Source: CAZSLZ01 sp964607865
GTDB lineage: Bacteria; Vulcanimicrobiota; JAJTBE01; CAZSLZ01
NCBI GenBank assembly: GCA_964607865.1
Contig: CAZSLZ010000010.1
Location: 1 to 39,616 of the forward strand
Reading direction: 5' to 3'
Length of the DNA: 39,616 nt
Each line of letters starts with the position of its first letter. The stretch's first letter is position 1. Below are positions 16,892-24,852 of the stretch, in pieces. Position numbers and translations under genes: made by a program. The notes under the pieces are model-generated. The model was given only the letters and a program-made list of their open reading frames with translations, searched no databases and was not told where the DNA came from.

Positions 16892-18277
16892 ATGTCCATC
16901 AAAGACAGGCAAAAAACAGGCATCAAAAACTATTGGGGTGGCCAGACCCGGAATGCCCTTGATAATTTTAATATCGGCAGCAATTCTTTTCCTGAAGAAA
17001 TGATAAAAGCCTATGCTATTGTTAAAATGGCTTCAGCCCGCGCCAACAGGGAACTTCAATTATTGCCATCCACCAAAGCAGGCTTGATTATAACAGTTTG
17101 TGAAGAAATTATTAACGGAAAACTTGCGGGAAATTTTCCCTTGACGGTATGGATATCGGGAAGCGGAACTCAACTGAATATGAACCTGAACGAGGTAATT
17201 GCCCACAGGGCTATGGAATTAAACCGGCAACAAACCGGAACCGATGTGAATATTCACCCCAACGACGATGTTAATATGTCTCAATCAACCAACGACACCT
17301 TCCCATCAGCCATGAATATTGCAGTTGTTCAAAAAACTATTTTTTCATTGATTCCAACCCTGACAAAAATGAAAAACGAATTTGCCAATAAGGCAAAAAA
17401 ATGGAAAGAGATAATCAAGGTGGGGCGCACTCATTTACAGGATGCCACCCCCATCTCTCTGGGACAGGAATTCTCCGGTTATGAAACCATGATTAACGAA
17501 AACATATCTTTAATTAACTATGCCCTGAAGGAACTTTACAGGTTGCCTCTGGGAGGCACAGCAGTTGGTACAGGAATAAACACCCTCAGTGGCTATGACA
17601 GTATAGTTGTGGAGCAGATAAAACAAATAACTGATTTACCTTTCGTTTGTTCAAATAATAAATTTGCTCATCAGGGGGCACATAACTCACTTGTTAATTT
17701 CAGCGGTGCCCTGAAAACCCTGGCGGTTTCCCTGGGCAAGATTGCCGACGATATAAGGTTCTTATCCTGTGGCCCCCGTTGCGGAATTGGTGAACTCTCC
17801 CCTCCCCGCAACGAACCCGGCTCTTCCATAATGCCGGGAAAAGTAAACCCAACCCGCTGCGAGGTGCTGTCAATGATTGCAATACAGGTAACTGCCAATG
17901 ACCTGGCTGTTACTCTGGGTGGAGCCGGCGGCCAGCTGGAAATGAACGCATACAAACCCCTGATTATTTACAACATTTTTCATTCTCTGAACCTTCTGAG
18001 TGATGGCGTACAGAACTTTACAGAATTTCTTCTGAAAGGGCTGAAACCCGGCCTCCGGATGATAAAGAAGAATCTGGAAAAATCCATTATGCCGGTAACT
18101 GCCTTGTGCCCGGTTATTGGTTATGATAATTCAGCAAAAATAGCGAAATTGGTTGAAAAAGAAGGTTTATCTTTAAAAGAAGCTGCCCTTGAAAGCGGCC
18201 TGGTAACTGAAAATGAATTTGACACAATTATGGATTTCCATAAAATGATCCACCCCGGTAAAAAAGATGAGAGCTGA
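16892..18277 (+). CDS. fumC: Fumarate hydratase, class II
   Basis: FumC interconverts fumarate and malate without an iron-sulfur cluster. The 461-residue length is standard for the fumarase/aspartase superfamily. Landmarks are SGSGTQLNMNLNEVIA, HPNDDVNMSQSTNDTFP, the catalytic-base region GRTHLQDATPISLGQEFSGY and the signature GSSIMPGKVNPTRCE. PGKVNPT(R/Q)CE favours fumarase over aspartase (PAKVNP). GGAGQLEMN-type substrate contacts follow (GAGGQLEMNAYKP). AGGAG precedes the ATG at 16892. The gene is divergent from the hybrid signalling gene and converges on atpG with a 30-base gap lacking an obvious terminator. A malate link to the Ldh2-type dehydrogenase is possible but speculative. Confidence 0.93.
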   Translation: MSIKDRQKTGIKNYWGGQTRNALDNFNIGSNSFPEEMIKAYAIVKMASARANRELQLLPSTKAGLIITVCEEIINGKLAGNFPLTVWISGSGTQLNMNLNEVIAHRAMELNRQQTGTDVNIHPNDDVNMSQSTNDTFPSAMNIAVVQKTIFSLIPTLTKMKNEFANKAKKWKEIIKVGRTHLQDATPISLGQEFSGYETMINENISLINYALKELYRLPLGGTAVGTGINTLSGYDSIVVEQIKQITDLPFVCSNNKFAHQGAHNSLVNFSGALKTLAVSLGKIADDIRFLSCGPRCGIGELSPPRNEPGSSIMPGKVNPTRCEVLSMIAIQVTANDLAVTLGGAGGQLEMNAYKPLIIYNIFHSLNLLSDGVQNFTEFLLKGLKPGLRMIKKNLEKSIMPVTALCPVIGYDNSAKIAKLVEKEGLSLKEAALESGLVTENEFDTIMDFHKMIHPGKKDES

Positions 18278-18307
18278 AAAAAAACAGTAAATCTAAAAAA
18301 ACGATAT

Positions 18308-19189
18308 CTATTGAGTCAGAGCTTCATAGCCCGACACAATGTCCAATAGTTCATTGGTTATATTTATATGTCTTTGCTGATGGTATTTGTCGGTCAGGTT
18401 TTCCACCCTTTCCTTTATGTTTTTTTCCGCCTCCTGCATTGAAGCCAACCTGCTGGCATGTTCACTTGCAAGGGAGTCAGCAAATGCAGTATATAAAGAA
18501 GCAAATAAATAGTGTTTTAGCAACCCGGTGAACATTTTATTCCAGTTAATTGTGTACAAGGGAATCATATTGGTAGGCCAACGTTTTTTTTCCAGTTTTT
18601 TAAACCAGGTTTCATCCAGGGGCAACAACCGGTTTAACTCGGGCTTAAAAGAAGCCCCCTGCCTGTATTGATTATGAACAAGAAATATTGTATTTACATC
18701 CTGCAAGGAATACCATTCTTCTATGTGGGGCATTACAAGCTGGGTTTTATAAGTAATTGCCGGGGCAGAACCGGGCACGGAAAAAACCGAGTTTATTTTC
18801 ATTCCCAGACCCCGGCAACGGTCGGTCACTTTTTTTCCCACAGTTATAAGCTCAATTTCATCGTGGGTTAAGTCCAGTTCTTCAAGCTTATGTTGAAAAA
18901 ATGATATTATGATTTCATTAAATTGCCCACACATACCATGGTCTGAACCGAACAAAATAATTCCAGCCCTTTTACCAGTTTGAAACTCTTGGTTGACGGG
19001 CATCATCGGCCTGGTTGAAATGAGGGCCTGAAAACCCAGGTTTACAGCCTGGTTATAGTCTTTCAACGATTTCACAGCTTCCTGAAACTGGCGGATACTC
19101 ACCGCAGCGAGAGCTTTCATGGTTTTTACCACGGAATGCAATTCCTTCGCAGTATTCAATTGATTTTTTACAGTTTCCAGGCTTTCCAT
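18308..19189 (-). CDS. atpG: N-type ATPase gamma subunit
   Basis: Gamma is the central rotating shaft linking F1 catalysis to the c-ring. The 293-residue protein has the family's N- and C-terminal coiled-coil helices: MESLETVKNQLNTAKELHSVVKTMKALA at the start (residues 1-30), and HQQRHINITNELLDIVSGYEAL at the end. The core Rossmann-like fold begins IILFGSDHGMCGQFNE, equivalent to the GSDRGLCGxxN of ordinary gamma. It is the last gene of the operon, 2 bases after atpA, as in other N-ATPase loci. Sequence divergence from canonical gamma in the middle (residues 130-220) is typical for the N-type. Confidence 0.93.
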   Translation of the reverse strand: MESLETVKNQLNTAKELHSVVKTMKALAAVSIRQFQEAVKSLKDYNQAVNLGFQALISTRPMMPVNQEFQTGKRAGIILFGSDHGMCGQFNEIIISFFQHKLEELDLTHDEIELITVGKKVTDRCRGLGMKINSVFSVPGSAPAITYKTQLVMPHIEEWYSLQDVNTIFLVHNQYRQGASFKPELNRLLPLDETWFKKLEKKRWPTNMIPLYTINWNKMFTGLLKHYLFASLYTAFADSLASEHASRLASMQEAEKNIKERVENLTDKYHQQRHINITNELLDIVSGYEALTQ

Positions 19190-19191
19190 TT

Positions 19192-20787
19192 TTAATCCCT
19201 GTTATTGTTTTCATTTTCAAAAGTTATATCAAACTTTTTTTTCAATACTTCTTTTGCTGTAGCAGCAATCTTCTGCTGATCTTCTTCCTCCAGCTTCTCT
19301 CCATTTTCAATTTTATCAGCCAATTCTAGCAATTCATCTTCCAGGATATTTCGGACAATTTCTTCAGCTTCAGTCACTTTTTCCAGGGGAATTTCGTCAA
19401 AAACCCCCATAGTTACAGCTACCAATACAGGAATCTGCCTGATAATGGGAAGGGTTACATATTGGCCCTGTTTCAGAACCTCTCTTACCCTTCTTCCTCT
19501 TCTTAAAGTCTGTTTGGTTTCTTCTTCCAGTTGAGCACCGAATTGCGCAAAGGCCTCCAGCTCTTCAAACTGAGAGTAGGAAAGTTTCAAATCGCCGGAA
19601 ACCGAGCGGTATGCCGGCAGTTGGGTTTTTCCTCCCACCCTGGAAACCGATTCTCCGATATCAATGGCAGGCAGGACGCCTTTTTGAAAAAGATCCGGGG
19701 AAAGATATATCTGGCCGTCAGTTATTGATATGAGATTTGTTGGTATGTATGCCGAGATGTTTCCCTCCTGGGTTTCTACAATAGGCAGGGCAGTGAGGGA
19801 ACCCCCTCCCAGTTCATCAATAAGATGGGTGGCGCGTTCCAGCATACGTGAATGAATGTAAAAAATATCTCCGGGGAACGCCTCCCTGCCGGGGGGGCGC
19901 CTGAGCAACAGGGAAAGTTCACGATACGCCCTTGCATGCTGGGTTATATCATCATAAACAACAAGAACATCTCTGCCTTTTTCCATAAAAAACTCACCCA
20001 GGGTAGTGGCTGCGTAGGGAGCCATAAATTGAAGCCCCGGCGGGTCATCACCGGTAGCTACAATTACAGCTGTGTAATCAAAGGCATTATTTTTTTTCAG
20101 GTCATCTACCACTTTTGCCACTGCCGAATTTCTTTTTCCGATGGCGCAATAAATACAAATTACATTTTTGTCTTTCTGGTTTATTATGGTATCCACAGCA
20201 ATAGCGGTCTTCCCGGTCTGGCGGTCACCCACAATTAATTCCCTCTGGCCCCTGCCCACGGGTATCAGGGCATCTATGGCCTTTATGCCTGACTGAAGGG
20301 GATTTTTAACGGGAAGCCTTTCCATAACTCCCGGTGCAGGTTTCTCAACAGGCCTTCTTTGATGTATTTTCACCTTTCCCTTATCATCCAACGGCCTGCC
20401 CATGGGATCAATAACCCTTCCCAGAAGGTTTTCGCCTACAGGGGTATCCTGAACCCTGCCGGTTCTTTTTACCTTTGAGCCCGATTTAATAAGGTCGCTG
20501 TCATCGAACAGGGCAACACCTATATCATTGGGTGATAAATCAAGAACTATTCCCAGTTCGCCTCCGGCAAACTGAACCAACTCTTTAGATTTTACACCAG
20601 GTAATCCGGTAATCTTGCATACACCCTGGGCAAGGGATTTTACCCTGCCGGTTTCATAAAACCTTATTTCCGGCTCATGATCCTGCAAAACCGAATCGAC
20701 AGAATCGAAAAACTTATCCAGGTTCCGCCTGAATTCCCGGTTGAAATCATTCCACTGCTGTTCTTCATTTTTTACCAGTTCGCTCAT
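19192..20787 (-). CDS. atpA: N-type ATPase alpha subunit
   Basis: Alpha is the non-catalytic nucleotide-binding subunit of the F1 head. The P-loop GDRQTGKTAIAVD is intact, and the Arg-finger region is recognisable (SVSRVGGKTQLPA). The protein keeps an about 40-residue N-terminal extension (NDFNREFRRNLDKFFDSV) that in F-ATPases contacts delta; here the delta function appears to reside in AtpF. An in-frame start exists at 20826, but ATG at 20787 (MSELVKNEEQQW) fits better and gives 531 residues. The start lies inside the end of atpF (23-base overlap), so translation is coupled. The next gene, atpG, follows after 2 bases. Confidence 0.95.
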   Translation of the reverse strand: MSELVKNEEQQWNDFNREFRRNLDKFFDSVDSVLQDHEPEIRFYETGRVKSLAQGVCKITGLPGVKSKELVQFAGGELGIVLDLSPNDIGVALFDDSDLIKSGSKVKRTGRVQDTPVGENLLGRVIDPMGRPLDDKGKVKIHQRRPVEKPAPGVMERLPVKNPLQSGIKAIDALIPVGRGQRELIVGDRQTGKTAIAVDTIINQKDKNVICIYCAIGKRNSAVAKVVDDLKKNNAFDYTAVIVATGDDPPGLQFMAPYAATTLGEFFMEKGRDVLVVYDDITQHARAYRELSLLLRRPPGREAFPGDIFYIHSRMLERATHLIDELGGGSLTALPIVETQEGNISAYIPTNLISITDGQIYLSPDLFQKGVLPAIDIGESVSRVGGKTQLPAYRSVSGDLKLSYSQFEELEAFAQFGAQLEEETKQTLRRGRRVREVLKQGQYVTLPIIRQIPVLVAVTMGVFDEIPLEKVTEAEEIVRNILEDELLELADKIENGEKLEEEDQQKIAATAKEVLKKKFDITFENENNNRD

Positions 20788-21580
20788 TATTTTGCTCTTT
20801 CTCTTTTTCTTCCCCATCCATTTCAAGCTGTTCTTCTATAATCGCTTGAATCGATTGCTGTAAATCTTCCAGGTATTTTTCAATACTCCAGGCAACCACT
20901 TTGCCATCTGTAACCAATTCGATGCCCCCGATAACTTCAGGTGAATTTTCAAACCTGAACTCCAGCTTTTTATCTGCGAGCTTCCCAATACTGGCTTTCA
21001 GGTTCTTTTTGTGAGTTTCCGATAATTCAAACCGGGTAGTAATCTGTATTGTTTTTCCAGACGAAAAGCTCTGGCTAAGTTCACCCCTTTTTTCTTCCGT
21101 GATATTTTCCAGGCGCTTTATAAAGGACCGGGCCAGCTGGTTTTCCAATTCTTCATCAGCCAGTTCTTTTAAAGATTTTTTTGCAATCCGATACAATTCT
21201 GAACCGGTCTTCCGGCGGATATCTTCAATAAATGATGTTTTTTCTTCTCTTAAAGATTCCTTCCATCTTTTCTGAAGTTCCTCGGCCTGTCTGCGGGCAT
21301 CTACCAGCAATTTACGCTTCCGGCTTTCAGCGCTGTCTTTAGCTTCATTCATTATTGCATCTTTACGGTTGTCCAATTCTTTTTCTTTCTTCCTATATTC
21401 CTGAAATTTTTCTTCAGCCTTTTCCTTTTTAGACTCAGCTTCTTCCAGCCTGTTGGCAATCTTTTGTTCTCTTTCATCCATGGCATCGATTATCTTCTGA
21501 TAGAAGAAATGTTTCAGAAGAGCAATCAGAATGAGAAAGTTTAATATCTGGGCAAATATGGTAAACCAGTCTATCTGCAA
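20765..21580 (-). CDS. atpF: N-type ATPase b subunit with C-terminal delta-like domain
   Basis: The b subunit forms the stator stalk. Residues 1-28 are the single membrane helix (WFTIFAQILNFLILIALLKHF). Residues 30-155 are a long charged coiled coil. Ordinary b has about 160 residues; this one has 271. The extra region (about 175-242) reads like the C-terminal domain of the delta/OSCP subunit: ITTRFELSETHKKNLKAS, then PEVIGGIELVTDGKVVAWSI and YLEDL, matching the delta hallmark of L/V-IGG-hydrophobic strands, a D-x-hydrophobic turn and S-hydrophobic. No separate atpH is in the operon, so b and delta functions appear fused, as reported for the long b of N-ATPases. The last 20 residues are a charged tail overlapping atpA. 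Confidence 0.92.
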   Translation of the reverse strand: MQIDWFTIFAQILNFLILIALLKHFFYQKIIDAMDEREQKIANRLEEAESKKEKAEEKFQEYRKKEKELDNRKDAIMNEAKDSAESRKRKLLVDARRQAEELQKRWKESLREEKTSFIEDIRRKTGSELYRIAKKSLKELADEELENQLARSFIKRLENITEEKRGELSQSFSSGKTIQITTRFELSETHKKNLKASIGKLADKKLEFRFENSPEVIGGIELVTDGKVVAWSIEKYLEDLQQSIQAIIEEQLEMDGEEKEKEQNNERTGKK

Positions 21581-21590
21581 ATCAGATCAC

Positions 21591-21860
21591 CTACTTTCCT
21601 GTAAAGTGATCCCAGAATGGGTTTGAAAAAATTAAAATCATGGAAACCACAAAGCAGTATATAGCTGTGGATTCAATCATGGCCAGCCCCACGAATAATG
21701 TCCGGGTGATTGTGTTAGATTCGTCGGGTTGCTGGGCCAGAGAACTCAATGCCTGGGCAACTGCCCGGCCTTCCCCCAGCGCCGGCCCCACAGCGCCGAT
21801 TGCGATAGTAATTCCCGCAGTAAAAATTGATATCATTCCGATAAGGGTGGAATCATCCAT
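21591..21860 (-). CDS. atpE: N-type ATPase c subunit (rotor ring)
   Basis: This 89-residue hairpin forms the ion-carrying ring. The preferred start is ATG at 21860 (MDDSTLIGM), 8 bases behind AAAGGAG; the longer ORF start at 21884 would place the ribosome site inside the gene. Helix 1 carries GAVGPALGEG with Glu30; the loop AQQP is the conserved R/QQP turn; helix 2 carries GLAMIESTAIY with Glu63, Ser64, Thr65 and Tyr68. In sodium-binding rings the ligands are Gln32, Glu65, Ser66, Thr67 and Tyr70, so all align except that Gln is Glu here. N-type c subunits commonly have this double carboxylate. Ion choice (Na+ or H+) cannot be decided from sequence alone. Confidence 0.95.
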   Translation of the reverse strand: MDDSTLIGMISIFTAGITIAIGAVGPALGEGRAVAQALSSLAQQPDESNTITRTLFVGLAMIESTAIYCFVVSMILIFSNPFWDHFTGK

Positions 21861-21886
21861 TATATGAACTCCTTTCAATTTCAAAA

Positions 21887-22633
21887 TTATACTGAATTTT
21901 CCCCGGCTGCCCGGGAGTCTATTTCCTCTTTTGCCTCTTCGTATTCATCACGTTTCACCTTGGTTCCCGAAGCGATGTAAACAATAGCCAGAATGGCAAA
22001 AATATATGCCTGGATTGCTCCGGTAAGTATTCCCAGGGCATGCATAACCACAGGAAAAACCAGGGGCGCCACGGCAAGAAGAATGGCAGCTATTTTACTG
22101 CCGCTCATTATATTACCAAATAGCCTTATCGCCAGGGCAAGAGTCCTGGATAATTCCCCGATTATGTTAAAAGGCAGCATAAAGGGGGTAGGCTCAATAA
22201 AATTTTTAAGATAACCTTTCAAGCCTTTCTGTAAAATTCCAAAGTATTGAACCGCCACAAATACACACAGGGCAAGCCCTGCAGTGGTTGACAATGAACT
22301 TGTGGGAGGAATGAACCCTGGAACCAAAGCCAGAAGGTTGGAAACCAGAATAAAAATAAACAGGGTTCCAATAAAGGGCAGATATTTATCGGGTTCTTCC
22401 TGGCTTACCTCGCGAATTTGCTTTCGGGTAGCTTCCAGCATAACTTCCAGCAAATTATGCCACCGGGAAATCTTCTCGCTGGTGGATATTTTTCTGGTTA
22501 TCAGCCAGGATCCCAGTGTCAGCATTGCCATTACAATCCAGGTAAAAACAATGGTTGCATTTAACTTTACTGGCCCCCATTCCCAGAAAACAATACCATC
22601 GGGGGATATATCCTTCAAACTCATTAAATCCAA
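21887..22633 (-). CDS. atpB: N-type ATPase a subunit
   Basis: Subunit a provides the ion half-channels against the c-ring. The 248-residue protein has five to six membrane helices. The essential Arg is in LALAIRLFGNIMSG (helix 4 equivalent), preceded by PTPFMLPFNIIGELSRT, a typical a-subunit run. PPTSSLSTTAGLAL marks the earlier conserved segment. The C-terminal GAIQAYIFAILAIVYIASGT is canonical and ends in a charged tail. The start is TTG at 22633 or ATG at 22624; the ribosome site (GGAG) is weakly placed, so both are possible. It follows atpR by 8 bases. Confidence 0.95.
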   Translation of the reverse strand: MDLMSLKDISPDGIVFWEWGPVKLNATIVFTWIVMAMLTLGSWLITRKISTSEKISRWHNLLEVMLEATRKQIREVSQEEPDKYLPFIGTLFIFILVSNLLALVPGFIPPTSSLSTTAGLALCVFVAVQYFGILQKGLKGYLKNFIEPTPFMLPFNIIGELSRTLALAIRLFGNIMSGSKIAAILLAVAPLVFPVVMHALGILTGAIQAYIFAILAIVYIASGTKVKRDEYEEAKEEIDSRAAGENSV

Positions 22634-22641
22634 TTTTTATT

Positions 22642-22935
22642 CTACTCCAATACCGGTTTATCGCAGTTTTTATGATAAATTTTATTAACACTCAAGAACC
22701 GCATCAGGGTGAAGGAAGCCAGGCTTGTTATCACATGATGCCATCCCAGAAGCGACAGGAAGTAAAATCCTGCCAGAACCAGAATCATCCTGAAAACGAA
22801 ACTGCCCAGGGTTAATAAGCCTGGGTTTCTCGAATTTGGCAGTTCACTTACGGTTTTCCATAATAAACCAAAATAAATCATAGCCAGTAATGAACCGCCA
22901 ATTATAGAAATTGAAATTTTTATCCATAAATTCAC
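22642..22935 (-). CDS. atpR: N-type ATPase accessory membrane protein AtpR
   Basis: AtpR is found only in N-type ATPase operons. The 97-residue protein has three predicted membrane helices (about 5-27, 40-60, 63-82). The conserved piece GLLWKTVSELPNSRNPGLL links helices 1 and 2, and membrane-embedded arginines (FVFRMILVL, LMRFL) match the Arg residues proposed to interact with the c-subunit carboxylates during ring assembly. In the standard order it directly follows atpQ; here an antiporter gene ends 4 bases before it. Confidence 0.88.
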   Translation of the reverse strand: MNLWIKISISIIGGSLLAMIYFGLLWKTVSELPNSRNPGLLTLGSFVFRMILVLAGFYFLSLLGWHHVITSLASFTLMRFLSVNKIYHKNCDKPVLE

Positions 22936-22939
22936 AGAA

Positions 22940-24166
22940 TCAACCTTCTTCCCCCTGGGGCCATTTATCCAGCATTTTTCTTACCAGCAACGGGGCAAGA
23001 ATACATGTAAAGATTGTTACCGTAACCATTGCTGCATAAGCTTCAGGCGGAACCGCCCAATTGCCCATATTTTTTCCCTGCTCCATAATTATCATGGTTA
23101 TTTCGGCTCTGGGAACCAGGCTGATGCCAACCAGGGTTGCCTGCACACGTGTCCCGGTTAATAAAACCGGCAAGCCATGTCCCAATGCCTTGGTAATGAA
23201 AGCAACAAGAACCAGAATTCCCCCCAGCACTATCGCCTGGGTTAATACACCTGGATCGGTTTTCAAGCCTATGCCTATGAAGAAAAATGGGCTGAACAGA
23301 TCATAAATAGATTCAAAATTAGCATCTATTTTTACAGATTTCGGATCCCTGCTGAAAGCCAGGCCGGCAAAGAAAGCTCCAATGGCCACAGAAAAGCCCA
23401 GAAAACCTGCTATGGCTGAAAAAATAAAACCAACTCCCAGAACCAGAAGCATCAATTCCGCCGGCGGTTCGATTTTTCTGAAGAATTCCGTGGTCTGCCT
23501 TTCGAAATATAATGAGAATAACGCACATAAAGTTCCAAATAATAATAGTTTCAGAAATATTATCCCTGCAGTTTTGCCCAGGGTTGAAGCCAAATTGGCA
23601 TTCTGATTATTTCTGAATAGAGGAATTATTGCAAAAAGCAACGCCATAAAAATTACGCCGGAAATGTCATCTAACTCGGCAGAGTCAAGCAATAATTCTC
23701 CGGTAGAAGATTTCAGCTGGCCTTTCTCCTTCCAAACCGATACACTTACCCCAACACTGCTGGCAGTAAGAGCTGTAGCTATAATAGTGCTGGTTATAAG
23801 TTTAATATCGAGCAAATAATGAGTTACCAGAAATCCTGTCGCCCCTGCAGTTATAACTCCGCCTGCCCATACCAGGCTTGCTTTTTTGAATTGTTTGAGT
23901 AAACCTCCAATATCGCTTTCCAGGCCCACCTTGAAAAGAAAGGTTATTATTCCCACATCGGCCAGGAAGAGTAAAATCTCATTTGAAGCTTCTGAAAGAA
24001 ACTGAAATTGGTTATCCAAAATTTTCAATAATAATCCCAGCAAAATAAAACCCACCAGTGAAGGTATTCTGAGTTTTTGGGCAATTGCCCTGATACAGAT
24101 GGTAAGTGTAATAATTAAACCCAGTATCACAACCATGGTGGCGTGGCCGGTGCCGGTTTCAGTCAT
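22940..24166 (-). CDS. CPA2-type Na+(K+)/H+ antiporter embedded in the ATPase operon
   Basis: The 408-residue integral membrane protein has about 12-13 hydrophobic helices and the CPA2 (Kef/NapA) pattern: IPSLVGFILLGLLL, then ITFLFKVGLESDI (the conserved F-x-x-G-L-E/D), TALTASSVGV, and the ion-binding pair Asp166-Asp167 in SAELDDISGVI. A DD pair is associated with electrogenic exchangers such as NapA and NhaA; electroneutral relatives have ND. No TrkA-N cytosolic regulatory domain follows, unlike full Kef channels. The ATG overlaps the atpQ stop by 8 bases (ATGACTGA) and the gene ends 4 bases before atpR, so it is a true operon member. Exchange of Na+ (or K+) for H+ is inferred from family. 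Confidence 0.92.
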   Translation of the reverse strand: MTETGTGHATMVVILGLIITLTICIRAIAQKLRIPSLVGFILLGLLLKILDNQFQFLSEASNEILLFLADVGIITFLFKVGLESDIGGLLKQFKKASLVWAGGVITAGATGFLVTHYLLDIKLITSTIIATALTASSVGVSVSVWKEKGQLKSSTGELLLDSAELDDISGVIFMALLFAIIPLFRNNQNANLASTLGKTAGIIFLKLLLFGTLCALFSLYFERQTTEFFRKIEPPAELMLLVLGVGFIFSAIAGFLGFSVAIGAFFAGLAFSRDPKSVKIDANFESIYDLFSPFFFIGIGLKTDPGVLTQAIVLGGILVLVAFITKALGHGLPVLLTGTRVQATLVGISLVPRAEITMIIMEQGKNMGNWAVPPEAYAAMVTVTIFTCILAPLLVRKMLDKWPQGEEG

Positions 24167-24470
24167 TGCCTATCTCCTTCTGTACCCATCTCCAGGCATT
24201 CCAGCAACCAAGGATAGTACCAATGAACAGCAGGGTTAGTGTCCAGGAAAACCTGCCGGGAAACCTTTCATCCAGCCAGACTCCAATTACTACTCCTATT
24301 AACATTGGAATAGCTATGGACCAGCCGATCATTCCAAACATTCCCAGGCCAAACCACAGGCTTTTCGCTTTTTTCTTTCCGGCCTCAATTTTTTTGGCTT
24401 CTTTTTTGCCTACGGTTCGAAATACTTTTTCAATTATTATTTTTTCCGGCGGTTCTTTCTTATCACTCAT
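24159..24470 (-). CDS. atpQ: N-type ATPase accessory membrane protein AtpQ (AtpZ-like)
   Basis: AtpQ is a small two-helix membrane protein specific to N-type operons and related to AtpZ/gene-1 proteins. From the preferred ATG at 24470 (MSDKKEPPEK) it has 103 residues: a basic, charged N-terminal 40 residues (KKEAKKIEAGKKKAK), then helix 1 (GWSIAIPMLIGVVIGVWLDE) and helix 2 (WTLTLLFIGTILGCWNAW). The G-x-x-x-G-x-W-L-D pattern at the end of helix 1 is the AtpZ hallmark. The start overlaps the end of atpC by 8 bases and the stop overlaps the antiporter start by 8. Possible Ca/Mg transport roles for relatives are unproven. Confidence 0.85.
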   Translation of the reverse strand: MSDKKEPPEKIIIEKVFRTVGKKEAKKIEAGKKKAKSLWFGLGMFGMIGWSIAIPMLIGVVIGVWLDERFPGRFSWTLTLLFIGTILGCWNAWRWVQKEIGND

Positions 24471-24852
24471 ATTTTTCCAACCTGCCAAACTTTTTCAAAA
24501 TTTCTGATTCTATATTATAAACGGCAGTGTTGGCTTTCTTTTCCTGATCATCTATTTTCAAATAATCCTCCCTGATTTTTTCCTCCAGATGGCCCAATTC
24601 AGTTCCCACAGCAGCATTCTCTGTTGAAACCAGCACCCGGCTGCCAATTTTTATCAGAATTCCCTCATTGACAGCTATATAACCAATTTCTCCTTCTTTG
24701 GTTTCAAATTCGATAATTCCCGGCTTTAAAGCTGAGAGATAATCTACATGCCGGGGTAACAATTCAAAATTCCCATCAACACCCTCAGCTTTCACTTTTT
24801 TAACTTTTTCTTCAAGAAGTATTTTTGTGGGTAACGCAACTTTAAGCTTCAT
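24463..24852 (-). CDS. atpC: N-type ATPase epsilon subunit
   Basis: Epsilon couples gamma to the c-ring and can inhibit hydrolysis. The preferred ATG at 24852 (MKLKVALPTKILLEEKV) gives 129 residues and overlaps the atpD stop by 11 bases. The N-terminal beta-sandwich motifs are present: KKVKAEGVDGNFELLPRHVD matches the usual G-x-G-x-F/hydrophobic-L-P-x-H segment, followed by YIAVNEGILIKIGSRVLV. The C-terminal helices (about 85-129) end in FGRLEKYE. It is second in the operon, as usual for N-type loci, where atpD and atpC lead. Confidence 0.92.
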   Translation of the reverse strand: MKLKVALPTKILLEEKVKKVKAEGVDGNFELLPRHVDYLSALKPGIIEFETKEGEIGYIAVNEGILIKIGSRVLVSTENAAVGTELGHLEEKIREDYLKIDDQEKKANTAVYNIESEILKKFGRLEKYE

